Shown piece after piece: positions 20,701-26,173 of a stretch of DNA of 64,000 nt. The notes below the pieces were generated by a model. It made no database searches. It saw only the letters and a list, made by a program, of their open reading frames with translations, and was not told the DNA's origin. The DNA lies in NCBI RefSeq assembly GCF_000007705.1, contig NC_005085.1, forward strand, positions 310,001-374,000, written 5' to 3'. Both the position numbers and the translations under genes were made by a program. This stretch comes from Chromobacterium violaceum ATCC 12472. GTDB taxonomy: Bacteria > Pseudomonadota > Gammaproteobacteria > Burkholderiales > Chromobacteriaceae. Within the stretch, counting starts at the first letter, position 1. Each line of letters starts with the position of its first letter.

Positions 20701-21137
20701 TGCAGGCCGGTCAGCGTTTCCGCGATGCGGCCGATGCGGATGAACGAGTGGCCGCTGTTCTCGCCGCCCGCGTCGTTCAGGCCGGCGGCGGCCGGGTCGA
20801 GGTTGTCGAAAGGATTGCCGGGATTGGCCGAGGGGTTGTCCAGCGCCGCCAGGATCTGCTGCGCTTCCGGCGCCAGCGGGGCGATGCTGGCCTCGGTGGC
20901 GTCGGCATGCTGTCCGTGCAGCACCTCATCGGTCAGCATGACCTGGCGGTCGCCCTCCAGGCGCACCACCTCGCCGTCGGCCCGGCTGAGGCTGACGGCG
21001 GCGCCGTTTTCCAGCTGCAGTTGTTCGCCGGGCTGCAGGATGTCGCCCACTTTCAGGAGGCGTGCCTTGCCGTCGACGCCGATCGCCTTGACGCTGCCTT
21101 GCAGCGACAGAACCTGTCCCTGGGTGCTGGTGGCCAT
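8745..21137 (-). CDS. lapA: Giant LapA-like RTX/VCBS-repeat adhesin
   Basis: 4130 residues; ATG 21137 has AAAGGA eight bases upstream. Residues 1-~115 are a retention module (GSVKAIGVDGKARLLKVGD), ending in a DPAAAGL segment (114-120) that resembles the Ala-Ala-Gly LapG processing site. A cadherin-like repeat (~171-270) is followed by about 22 VCBS repeats of three subtypes (16 of ~108 aa opening near SGNDxGxVTEDLNVS, three opening DVGHGAGDIGAG, three opening GGTD). Next come another cadherin-like domain, Ig-like and calcium-binding RTX segments (GGKGDDSLYGGDGVD near 12240-12300; GGAGNDILTGG near 9080-9120) and a C-terminal type I secretion signal. It is probably a cell-surface biofilm adhesin, exported by LapBCE and controlled by LapG/LapD. 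Symbol by analogy. Confidence 0.93.
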   Translation of the reverse strand: MATSTQGQVLSLQGSVKAIGVDGKARLLKVGDILQPGEQLQLENGAAVSLSRADGEVVRLEGDRQVMLTDEVLHGQHADATEASIAPLAPEAQQILAALDNPSANPGNPFDNLDPAAAGLNDAGGENSGHSFIRIGRIAETLTGLQLSAAPASEALVPENRAADIQTQNSPPFFTAANGAPLGSDMNVATDEDTPVSGTLTASDPNGDPLTFVKGSDPQHGTVTVNPNGSWTYTPAQDYNGSDKFTVTVSDGRGGTATVTVNIGVNPVNDPAVITGNDQGAVTEDLNVSAANTLDYNGKLNVADPDQGEAVFNTARVDNKTNNLGSITIDAAGNWHYSVDNAKVQYLGQGETRTEIFTVYSKDGTAHDITVVVNGVNDAADVGHGAGDIGAGAVKEDTAAQTVASGKLTVVDADQGQAQLQPYQQTTDYGTFQVNADGTWTFTIDNGSAKVQALGEGDKVPLQFTVVSKDGSASSVVSIQVLGTNDAAVISGNDLGSVTEDLNVSPANTLDYSGKLNISDVDQGQAVFNTARIDNKTNNLGSITIDANGNWHYSVDNSKVQYLGQGDTRTEVFTVYAKDGTAHDITVVVNGVNDAAVISGNDQGSVTEDLNVSAAKTLDYVGKLNVSDADQGQAVFDTSRIVNKTANLGSITIDAAGNWHYSVDNAKVQYLGQGDTRTEVFTVYSKDGTAHDITVVVNGVNDAAVIGGTDHGVVVEDDITQVGGTLLVKDVDQNQSAFQPMADVQVDYGTFHFDNATGQWTFTLDNAKAQALTSADRFDRTFTVLSLDGTPHTVTVTIIGKDDPADISGNDQGSVTEDLNVSPANTLDYAGKLNVADPDQGQSSFDTSRVDNKTNNLGSITIDANGNWHYSVDNAKVQYLGQGDTRTEVFTVYAKDGTAHDITVVVNGVNDAAVISGNDQGSVTEDLNVSAAKTLDYVGKLNVSDADQGQAVFDTSRIVNKTANLGSITIDAAGNWHYSVDNAKVQYLGQGDTRTEVFTVYSKDGTAHDITVVVNGVNDAAVIGGTDHGIVVEDTILQVGGTLLVKDVDQNQSAFQPMADVQVDYGTFHFDSATGQWTFTLDNAKAQELTSADRLDRNFTVHSVDGTAHTVTVTIQGQDDSAIISGNDQGVVTEDLNVSTANTLDYAGKLDIVDPDKGQAVFDTARVDNKTANLGSITIDADGNWHYSVDNAKVQYLGQGDTRTEVFTVYAKDGTAHDITVVVNGVNDAATFSGNDAGAVTEDLNVSAANTLDYSGKLNVADADQGQAVFDTARVDNKTTNLGSITIDADGNWHYSVDNAKVQYLGQGDTRTEVFTVYAKDGTAHDITVVVNGVNDAADVGHGAGDIGAGAVKEDTAAQTVASGKLTVVDADQGQAQLQPYQQTTDYGTFQVNADGTWTFTIDNGSAKVQALGEGDKVPLQFTVWSKDGSASSVVSIQVLGTNDAATFSGNDAGAVTEDLNVSAANTLDYSGKLNVADADQGQAVFDTARIDNKTANLGSISIDADGNWHYSVDNAKVQYLGQGDTRTEVFTVYAKDGTAHDITVVVNGVNDAATFSGNDAGAVTEDLNVSAANTLDYSGKLNVADADQGQASFDTARVDNKTANLGSITIDAAGNWHYSVDNAKVQYLGQGETRTEVFTVYSKDGTAHDITVVVNGVNDAATFSGNDAGAVTEDLNVSAANTLDYSGKLNVADADQGQASFDTARVDNKTTNLGSITIDAAGNWHYSVDNAKVQYLGQGDTRTEIFTVYAKDGTAHDITVVVNGVNDAATFSGNDAGAVTEDLNVSAANTLDYSGKLNVADADQGQASFDTARVDNKTTNLGSITIDAAGNWHYSVDNAKVQYLGQGDTRTEIFTVYAKDGTAHDITVVVNGVNDAATFSGNDAGAVTEDLNVSAANTLDYSGKLNVADADQGQAAFDTARVDNKTANLGSISIDAAGNWHYSVDNAKVQYLGQGDTRTEVFTVYAKDGTAHDITVVVNGVNDAATFSGNDAGAVTEDLNVSAANTLDYSGKLNVADADQGQAAFDTARVDNKTANLGSISIDADGNWHYSVDNAKVQYLGQGDTRTEIFTVYAKDGTAHDITVVVNGVNDAATFSGNDAGAVTEDLNVSAANTLDYSGKLNVADADQGQASFDTARIDNKTANLGSISIDADGNWHYSVDNAKVQYLGQGDTRTEVFTVYAKDGTAHDITVVVNGVNDAADVGHGAGDIGAGAVKEDTAAQTVASGKLTVVDVDQGQAQLQPYQQTTDYGTFQVNADGTWTFTIDNGSAKVQALGEGDKVPLQFTVWSKDGSASSVVSIQVLGTNDAATFSGNDTGSVTEDKNVSTTNTLDYVGKLNVSDVDQGQAVFDTSRIDNKTANLGKLTIDANGNWHYSVDDAKVQYLGQDVTRTEVFTVYSKDGTSHDITVTIKGVNDPAVFGGTDGATLVEGTFPSATGTLLVKDVDTGEAAFRPQADVQVKYGTFHFDSATGQWTFTLNDTAQELTSQDKINYTFPVQSLDGTSHNVNITVYGTDNFAVITGNDKGAVTEDVAVSADGMLVHSGKLDIATPDKGRAVFDTGRVDSHAGNYGTLTIDKDGHWQYQVDNAKVQYLGQDETRTEVFTIYAKDGTEHKISVDVHGTNDAPVFVGDQAHGFAKDGGIQVTTAEDTPVSGQLHAQDVDANDQLSYATSGNPQHGTVTLGKDGSWTYTPNQDYNGSDSFKVTVTDKAGATDTITIHVGITPVDDPSVLKPDSGNVVEDKTLAVDAAHGLLANDYDVDSPLSVQSVTVAGQTYQLGKQGVDVALDGKGVLHVNADGSYSFAPAAHYAGELPQIGYTTNTGSSSTLTLTMTPVADAPAVGVLIGQGSYQPGSPYVGGRNFESWEKTAAEYGKNAITLDDGNNSFADLRGKTDTGFAVRGMGGNDAIYLDTSKADNVLIGDDGNLNQLSGKPNEVNDTLYAGKGNDILIGGKGDDSLYGGDGVDTAVYAGNFKDYTITRPVIGAGGSVFFEVTDKQVTAANPYAGEGHDSLYDIERLQFKDGTYYWNGKEWAKEGADLTRYPVDISASLVDRDGSETLDSIVVRLDAKYAGSQLFDSQHNLIGTIGKDGTLTIAQASHWDAKALDVKLSGLQLEVPGSVKGALSIAVDAVSRETGNGDTATGHASANAANMAPETFDVSASGLEDQPLISVALSGKDGDGSVSGFVIKDLPPNGALYSDAAGTLAVKAGDTVGGTVFFKPTAHWSGDTGFGYAAKDNQGAVDASPAKAAIHVEAVADAPQLSLGGYSSLASLNFEDVNLGGREWRQDVAVNKIGGANTIGVWNTDNGRGLIEVGTERTYTGGNSTNKVLEIENGPGDRTLYTDIQCEAGRFYQLGFDIAARTGWVSSSQLQVKLIALDAFGQPTGKTTVLYDFNPTGTGWLRDQQVALPIAEDGKYRLVFEAKDGDSYGAILDNLSFKAMDNVGYEGSFIKLSSINAALVDRDGSETLNVSLSGLPSGAVLKDAAGHQAAVDGSGKLDISNWSLDSLQLKGPAGYHGQLNLTVTATATEQSNHSQASSSQNLSVSIQAVDHPVTLSGLHALDGGSDAIVQESHLAAGTAPDAAQLTQQGSFVVNAPDGVASIRLGGVEVVGADGRLTGNTLSTAYGALKVTSFDAASGKLGYQYTLGHAGANAGERFVDSIAIDVRDRDGSSASDKLNVAIVNDAPLAADDRASLAVLSGDLKISSDGIVGNWVGWDGGHRVNTFHQGGNDDGQNQLRWGDTFGQQSGYSFRDNDALLNNTLPLNQTFKLGDLTHLNYEISGNSGISNATLGLAFTLGVQPQQFLVHLNHQETPNSRDYEASKDIVTIDNASQTFEYNGRQYILQILGFDDGKGHIGNEIHTAENASSTFGIMARIVEGSDYHQPATGGNVLQNDAAGADGGLSVVSCASGAQAGNGGVEAILHGQFGDLLMHADGSYNYTFTGDSKLLGNGQTDTFTYTVRDADGDLSSARLHIDLSTLDPNQRLLQGDAGDNRLTGTDANELIRGGAGNDILTGGLGVDTFKWTLGDQGTAAKPARDVITDFGQHGEKDVLDLKDLLQGESHSASSLEGYLNFHKEGANTVIDVHHQGQGTPVTQQIVLQNVDLTQGATLSDAQVLKNLLNHGQLHTD
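13270..20327 (-). repeat. VCBS repeat tract of the adhesin (about 22 units, mostly 324 bp)
   Basis: Units of mostly 108 codons in head-to-tail order. Subtype order from the N-terminus, read by eye: A B A A C A A C A A B A A A A A A A B A C A. The B and C subtypes interrupt the A series at intervals. Adjacent A units around 15.4-16.2 kb are identical at DNA level, so the tract is recombining. Confidence 0.9.
15423..16205 (-). repeat. Identical tandem copies of one 324-bp VCBS unit
   Basis: Comparing each base with the one 324 positions on, I find no difference from 15423 through 15881 (partner 15747-16205). The first mismatches are 15422/15746 and about 15882/16206. Identity over more than one full unit points to a recent duplication or gene conversion in the adhesin gene. 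Confidence 0.85.
20781..20798 (-). other. Putative LapG cleavage motif (DPAAAG) in adhesin N-terminus
   Basis: Codes for residues 114-119, Asp-Pro-Ala-Ala-Ala-Gly. LapG of Pseudomonas cleaves LapA inside an Ala-Ala-Gly motif at about residue 108, between the retention module and the repeats, which is the same relative place. Processing here is inferred. Confidence 0.65.
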
Positions 21138-21444
21138 GGTGGAAATCCTTTGACAATTATTGATTCCAGCAGGATAGCGATGCCCGGGGCGGAAAAATAT
21201 TGTACCGAAGCGCTAAAAATGCGGTTCATTTTGTATTTTGTCAGACATGTTGAATGGATAGTATGAGCAGGCCTAGACCATCTACATGAAATACATACCT
21301 GACACTTAGTATGGGTTTGGCTATAAACCGGTAAGAAAAGGGGGAGCAGGGCGCCGAAATCGCGGGGATGACGCTGGCGCCGTATAATGTCTGACAGTTC
21401 GGGCCATCCCGCGGCACCGCTGTCACTGTCGCGGGGAATTCATC
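21138..21444. promoter_or_regulatory. 307-bp intergenic region upstream of the adhesin
   Basis: A+T-richer than its surroundings. It must hold the adhesin promoter (minus strand); TACAAT at about 21199-21204 read on the minus strand could be a -10 but has no convincing -35. No repeat or RNA gene is recognisable. Confidence 0.4.
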
Positions 21445-21747
21445 ATGGAACTCTATCTGCTCTGCCTGGTTTTCTTTCTGACCGACATCGGCGCCAGGCT
21501 GGCGCTGCGCACCCGCTCTTGGCGCGCGGTGGAACTGACGCTGGTGGCCGGCTTGCTGCTGGCCTGGCTGTTGTATCCGCATCTGAGCGACTGGGCGGTG
21601 CCGTGGATGCCGCTGGGCTGGGGCATGTTGCTGTACGCGGTGATGGTCGGCCTGCAGCTGGGGCTGATGGATGCCGCGCTGCGCACGGGATTCGGCCGCT
21701 GGCGGGCGGCCCACGCGCCAGCCAGCCAGACGCGCCGGCGGTGGTGA
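21445..21747 (+). CDS. Small hypothetical membrane protein
   Basis: 100 residues with a GGGGAA ribosome site before ATG 21445. Three hydrophobic stretches can be seen (MELYLLCLVFFLTDIGARL; VELTLVAGLLLAWLLYP; MLLYAVMVGLQLGLM), so it is probably an inner-membrane protein. The tail is basic (HAPASQTRRRW). No family is recognised and the neighbours give no clue to function. Confidence 0.7.
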   Translation: MELYLLCLVFFLTDIGARLALRTRSWRAVELTLVAGLLLAWLLYPHLSDWAVPWMPLGWGMLLYAVMVGLQLGLMDAALRTGFGRWRAAHAPASQTRRRW

Positions 21748-21924
21748 GCCGGCGGCCTTTGCCGTCTTATGCTTGACGAATGGCCAGCGGCGGGAGCAGA
21801 CTGCGCGCTCCCGCCGCTTCACGCATCCTGAAACGCAATGCTCGCGGGAATGTATCGGAGTCGCCGCGCCGCCCGGCGCGATCGTCTCCTCGCTCTTTAA
21901 TCGTTCTTTACAGGTACCGCCATC

Positions 21925-22110
21925 ATGGCATCGATCTTTATCCTGTCGCGCCATCTGCTGCGCGACATGCTCGGCGATGAGCCCGTTTCCCCATCCATTC
22001 TTTCCACTGAAGCGCCGCCGCGGCAGCTGCTGGCCGAAGAAGACCATCTGCGCAGATCGCGGCTGGAACTGCGCGTCGACCAGCGCCGGCTGGAGGTCTG
22101 CTCATGCTGA
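21925..22110 (+). CDS. Small hypothetical protein overlapping the GNAT gene
   Basis: 61 residues (MASIFILSRHLLRDMLGDEP...), many charged. Its stop codon overlaps the start of the following acetyltransferase (ATG 22104, TGA 22108), the arrangement expected for translational coupling, which supports it being real. The ribosome site is weak. No domain recognised; it could also be a chance frame. Confidence 0.45.
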   Translation: MASIFILSRHLLRDMLGDEPVSPSILSTEAPPRQLLAEEDHLRRSRLELRVDQRRLEVCSC

Positions 22111-22601
22111 TATTGGCCGAGCGCGACGGCAGGCTGAAGCTGCGGGATTTCAGAGAATCCGATTTCGACGCCTATCTGGCGATGCGCCGGGGCGCGGCTT
22201 TCGGCCGCCACTACGAGCCGGAGCAGATGAGCGCGGCGTTCAGCGCGCGCTTGCTGGAAGGCTTCCTGGCGCAGCGGAGGCAGACGCCGCGCGTCGACTG
22301 GCAACTGGCCATCGAGCGTTGCGGCGACGGCGCGCTGATCGGCTCGGTCGGCTTGCGCGGCGCGGGCGGCGGCGAGGCCGAATTCGGCATCGAGCTGGCC
22401 GAGACCGCCTGGCGGCAAGGCTACGCGGAGGAGACCGCCCGGCTGATGCTGGCCTTCGGCCGCGAGCGGCTGGCATGCCGGCGTTTCCACGCGCATTGCG
22501 CGCCCGGCAACGTGGCGATGCTGCTGCTGGCGCAGAGGCTGGGCTTCGGCATGCAGCCGCTGCGTGACGGCCGCCGGCTGGATCTGCTGCTCTCCGCCTG
22601 A
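22104..22601 (+). CDS. GNAT-family N-acetyltransferase (RimJ/RimL-like)
   Basis: 165 residues. It begins LILAERDGRLKLRDFRESDFDAYLAMR, the usual RimJ/RimL-type opening. IGSVGLRGAGGGEAEFGIELAETAWRQGYAEE carries the acetyl-CoA binding strand and a motif A in which the usual Gln/Arg-x-x-Gly-x-Gly/Ala reads RQGYAEE. NVAMLLLAQRLGFG is the conserved C-terminal helix. It would transfer an acetyl group from acetyl-CoA to an amine; the substrate cannot be told from sequence. Confidence 0.88.
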   Translation: MLILAERDGRLKLRDFRESDFDAYLAMRRGAAFGRHYEPEQMSAAFSARLLEGFLAQRRQTPRVDWQLAIERCGDGALIGSVGLRGAGGGEAEFGIELAETAWRQGYAEETARLMLAFGRERLACRRFHAHCAPGNVAMLLLAQRLGFGMQPLRDGRRLDLLLSA

Positions 22602-22693
22602 GACCGTCGGGGCGTCAGGGCCATTCGATCGAGGCGGCGGGCGGCTTCCTGCGCGCGGCGGGCGGAGTGTCCATCGGCGGCGTCGTGGCTAAT

Positions 22694-22778
22694 GCATGCG
22701 CAAGTTTCATGCTTTTTAATGGAAATCTTCAGTATTTGCTTGACCTTGAAGATAGTCTGAAATGAAACTTGCTCATGC
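22694..22778. repeat. Long inverted repeat upstream of the M3 peptidase
   Basis: Left arm GCATGCGCAAGTTTCAT (22694-22710) and right arm ATGAAACTTGCTCATGC (22762-22778) are complementary at 16 of 17 positions, with a 51-bp A+T-rich spacer. It lies 72 bp before the peptidase start. It may be a pair of operator half-sites or a transcript hairpin; there is no T-tract, so it is not an ordinary terminator. Confidence 0.6.
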
Positions 22779-22850
22779 ATGCCGTTGTCGTTTCCAGCGG
22801 CCGCGCCTAGCCGCCGATCGAGCGGCCAAACCATCCAAGGAGAAAAGGGA

Positions 22851-24725
22851 ATGACCGCACTGGCAGCGCTGCGCGGCGAGTTCGACGCGCTCAACCGCGA
22901 TTACCTGGCCATACACAAGGCCAAGGAAGACCTGTTCTGGGACACCTATATGGCGGTGTCCGACGACGACGCCGGCTTCGCCCGCGCCGAGGCCGCGTTC
23001 AAGGATTTCATTTCCAGCCCGGAGCGGCTGGCGCAGACCAAGGCCGCCATCGCCAAGCTGGAGGCGCTGCCGGCCGGCGCCGAGCGCGATGCGCTGCTGC
23101 ACGGCTTCAAGGGCTGGCGGGCGCTGTTCGACAGCAACATCATCGAAAGCGACGCGGCGCGCAAGCTGATGACCGAGCTGGTGGAGCTGGAGTCCGAGCT
23201 GTTTTCCAAGCGCCGCGGCTACAAGATGCGCCACATCAACGAAAACGGCGAGCTGGAGGAGGCGACGCTGAGCGGGCTGTCCACCAATATGGGCACCAAC
23301 CGCGACGAGCCGGCGCGCAAGAGCTCGCACGACGCGCTGATGGGGCTGGAACGCTGGGTGCTGGACAACGGCTTCCTCGCCATCGTCGACAAGCGCAACC
23401 AGTTCGCCCGCAGCCTGGGCTACGCCGACTACTTCGAATACAAGGTGAAGAAGAACGAGCAGATGACGCCGGATCAGCTGTTCGCGATCCTGGACGATTT
23501 CGAGGCCCGCACCCGCGACGCCAACCAGCGCGCGCTGGACCAGTTGCAGGCCAAGCACGGCGACGGCGCGTTGCAGGCGCACAATCTGCGCTTCCACATG
23601 AGCGGCGACGTCACCCGCCAGATGGATCCCTACCTGCCGTTCGCCAAGGCGGTCGAGCGTTGGGTGCTGAGCTTCCGCCGCCTGGGCATCCAGTATCGCG
23701 GCGCGACGATGCAGCTGGACCTGATCGAACGCCAGGGCAAGTACCAGAACGGTTTCTGCCACGGCCCGATCCCATCCTTCTTCGACGGCGAAACCTGGGT
23801 CGCCGGCCAGATCAACTTCACCGCCGACGCCAAGCCGGACCAGGTGGGCAGCGGCGCGCGCGCGATCAACACCCTGTTCCACGAAGGCGGCCACGCCGCG
23901 CACTTCGCCAACGTCACGCAGAATGCGCCGTGCTTCTCGCAGGAATTCGCGCCCACGTCGATGGCCTACGCCGAAACCCAGAGCATGTTCTGCGACAGCC
24001 TGCTGGACGACGCGGACTGGCTGAAGCGCTACGCCCGCAACGGCAAGGGCGAGGTCATTCCGGACGAGCTGATCCGCGCCCGCATCGCGGCGACGCAGCC
24101 TTTCGCCGCCTACGCCGAACGCTCGATCGCCGTGGTCGCCTATTTCGAGCGCGCCTTGTACGCGCTGCCGGAGCGCGAGTTGACCGCCGAGCGCGTGCTG
24201 CAGCTGGCGCGCGACAGCGAGAAGCGCATCCTGGGCATTGAAGTCAGCCCGCGCCCGCTGCTGGCCATTCCGCACCTGTTGAACCAGGAATCGGCCGCCG
24301 CCTACCACGGCTACCTGCTGGCGAATATGGCGGTGTACCAGACCCGCGCCTACTTCATCGGCAAGTTCGGCTACCTGACCGACAACCCGGCCATCGGCCC
24401 GCTGCTGGCCGAGCACTACTGGGGCCCGGGCAACAGCATCAACCACAACGCCACGCTGCTGAGCCTGACCGGCGAGCCGTTCAACGCGCGCTACCTGGCC
24501 GACAACTGCAACCAGAGCGTGGACGAGGCCTGGGCCGACGCGCAGAGGCTGATCGCGGAATCCGGCGCCCGCGACTATCCGGCGCAGTACCCGGATGCGC
24601 TGGACGCGCACATCCGCCTGGTGCATGGCGCGGAGCTGATCGCCGACAACGCTGCCGGCGACGCAGCGATGTTCGACCGCTTCGAGAGCTGGGTGGCCGG
24701 CCATTACCCGGCCAGCGTGCACTGA
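22851..24725 (+). CDS. M3-family zinc oligopeptidase
   Basis: 624 residues from ATG 22851 with AAGGAG upstream; the frame also opens at 22779 but without a ribosome site. The zinc-binding helix reads FHEGGHAAHF (HExxH with HEGGH), the M3 signature. The upstream helical domain and FCHGPIPSFFDGETWVAGQINF also fit the thimet-oligopeptidase/PepF clan. There is no signal peptide, so it probably degrades short peptides in the cytoplasm. It stands alone, with an inverted repeat in its promoter region. Confidence 0.9.
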   Translation: MTALAALRGEFDALNRDYLAIHKAKEDLFWDTYMAVSDDDAGFARAEAAFKDFISSPERLAQTKAAIAKLEALPAGAERDALLHGFKGWRALFDSNIIESDAARKLMTELVELESELFSKRRGYKMRHINENGELEEATLSGLSTNMGTNRDEPARKSSHDALMGLERWVLDNGFLAIVDKRNQFARSLGYADYFEYKVKKNEQMTPDQLFAILDDFEARTRDANQRALDQLQAKHGDGALQAHNLRFHMSGDVTRQMDPYLPFAKAVERWVLSFRRLGIQYRGATMQLDLIERQGKYQNGFCHGPIPSFFDGETWVAGQINFTADAKPDQVGSGARAINTLFHEGGHAAHFANVTQNAPCFSQEFAPTSMAYAETQSMFCDSLLDDADWLKRYARNGKGEVIPDELIRARIAATQPFAAYAERSIAVVAYFERALYALPERELTAERVLQLARDSEKRILGIEVSPRPLLAIPHLLNQESAAAYHGYLLANMAVYQTRAYFIGKFGYLTDNPAIGPLLAEHYWGPGNSINHNATLLSLTGEPFNARYLADNCNQSVDEAWADAQRLIAESGARDYPAQYPDALDAHIRLVHGAELIADNAAGDAAMFDRFESWVAGHYPASVH

Positions 24726-24784
24726 GTTCCGCTGACCACGCGAAACGGGCAGGTTTTCCCGGCCGTTTTTCATGCGCTGCCGTT

Positions 24785-25110
24785 TCAGAGGACGGGAGCG
24801 GCGGCGTCTTCCGCCTGATACGCGGCCTGCACCGCCGGGCGGGCGTCAATGTGCTGGAAGTAGGCATGCAGCGCCGGCCAAGGCGCGAGGAGGATGTCGA
24901 AGCGCGGCAGCCAGCCCTGCTCCGCATACAAATAGGCGTCGGCGACGCCGAAGCGCTCGCCCAGCAGGTAGTTCTCCGTCTTCAGTTTATTTTCCAGCAA
25001 GTCCGGCCGCCGGAACAGCTTGTCGCGGAATATTTGCCGCGCGGCTTCCGGCAGGTCGGAACGGAACGGCGGCGCTGCGGGATTGGTTGGCGGCCAGGGC
25101 CGGAACGGAT
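24785..25110 (-). pseudogene. Glutathione S-transferase remnant (C-terminal domain only)
   Basis: An open frame encodes a recognisable GST C-terminal all-helical domain (LLENKLKTENYLLGERFGVADAYLY, then LAPWPALHAYFQHIDARPAV). The N-terminal thioredoxin-fold domain that binds glutathione is missing. Translation would have to begin at a weak codon such as TTG 25000. Upstream the frame runs through GST-like sequence (FRSDLPEAARQIFRDKLF) and then meets the promoter of the next, divergent gene. It is best read as a gene that lost its 5' half by deletion. Confidence 0.7.
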
Positions 25111-25169
25111 GATTGATGTCTGGATTGCTGGAACGCCTGTTTCGGCATCAAATTTGTGTAGGAGGAAGA

Positions 25170-25502
25170 GTGAGCAAGATCGCAAGCGAAGTGAGGAGTG
25201 TGCGAGCGTACAAGGCGATGTTGCAGGGAGAGGGCGCCTTGTCGGACGAGCAGGTATTGGAGATTCTGCAGGCGCAGCGGCAGATGCTCGATCTGATTAC
25301 CCGCAAATGGCGGGCCGATGCCAAAAAGCGCCAGACCAGCGGCGGCGCGGCGGGTTCCGTCGATTCGTACCGTGCGATGGCGGAGATGCTGGAGGCCTTG
25401 GACAGGCTGGCGCAGGCTTGCGGCGCCGTTGAGCCGAAGAAAGCGAATCCGCCGCCGGCTACCGGTGTGAGCCGGACCGCGAATGGCAAAGACAAGCTTT
25501 AG
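25170..25502 (+). CDS. Hypothetical protein
   Basis: 110 residues from GTG 25170, chosen because GGAGGA lies at the right distance; the frame is open from 25113 but lacks a ribosome site there. Mostly helical and charged (SEVRSVRAYKAMLQGEGALSDEQVLEILQAQRQMLDLITRKW), with a Pro-rich basic tail. No membrane segment, signal or known domain is seen. It begins close to the GST remnant and may have replaced that gene's 5' end. Confidence 0.6.
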   Translation: MSKIASEVRSVRAYKAMLQGEGALSDEQVLEILQAQRQMLDLITRKWRADAKKRQTSGGAAGSVDSYRAMAEMLEALDRLAQACGAVEPKKANPPPATGVSRTANGKDKL

Positions 25503-25544
25503 CGCCGGTTCAAAGTTGTTTCCGGCGGCGACGAGGCGCCGGCT

Positions 25545-26096
25545 TCACTGCTGGCGATAGATCAACCGGCCTTCCAGCAGCAGCTCGCTGGGCGTCAGCG
25601 CCAAGTTGCTGCCCGGCGCCGCGCGGTCGAACACGAAGCGCTGTCCCTGGTACTCGATCCAGGCGCAGATCGGCTCGCCCTGGAAGCGGCCCAGGATTTC
25701 CTCGGAGCGGACCACGTCGGCGTCGGCCGGCAACATCAGGCCCTTGGGTTCGCTGTCGGCCTGCTCCAGCTCCCAGCTGTCGTTGTCGACCGGCTGCGGA
25801 TCGTGGCGGGTGGCGGTTTTCATCCACAGGCGGAAGATCCACAAGGGCAGCAGCACGCGGTGCACGCGCTTGTCGTCGGTGATCACGCAGGCCACCGGGA
25901 AGCGCTGCTCGCACTGCGGGCAACAGGCTTCGGCGGACAGGTAGATCTTGCCCTGCATCAGGCTGGCCAGGCCTTCCATGTGCTCGGCGCCGACCATCGC
26001 GCGGCACTGCGGGCAGTGCTTGCCGAAGCGGCGCACGCTGTTGCCGTTGGCGAAGGTGAGCGGGAGAAAGCGGGAAATCTTGTCGGGTCGTGCCAT
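25545..26096 (-). CDS. Zinc-ribbon-like hypothetical protein
   Basis: 183 residues from ATG 26096; a much longer open frame upstream is a shadow of the mutarotase gene. Two Cys pairs (C28/C31 in HCPQC and C58 or C59/C62 in CCPQC) suggest a structural zinc site. A hydrophobic patch (RVLLPLWIFRLWM) and an acidic middle follow. Function unknown; a redox or metal role is only a guess. Confidence 0.7.
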   Translation of the reverse strand: MARPDKISRFLPLTFANGNSVRRFGKHCPQCRAMVGAEHMEGLASLMQGKIYLSAEACCPQCEQRFPVACVITDDKRVHRVLLPLWIFRLWMKTATRHDPQPVDNDSWELEQADSEPKGLMLPADADVVRSEEILGRFQGEPICAWIEYQGQRFVFDRAAPGSNLALTPSELLLEGRLIYRQQ

Positions 26097-26173
26097 TGCT
26101 GAGGTCCGGATAGCCAGGGAAGCGCCGCCGGACCTGGGTCGCGGCGGCCGTCTCGAACTGTCGATTATAACCC

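Noticed and set aside
11844-21266. Open reading frame of 3140 codons on the plus strand, antisense to the adhesin
   Set aside because: It mirrors the VCBS repeats of the real minus-strand gene. High G+C codon bias and repetition keep the antisense frame open. It has no ribosome site, signal or recognisable domain.
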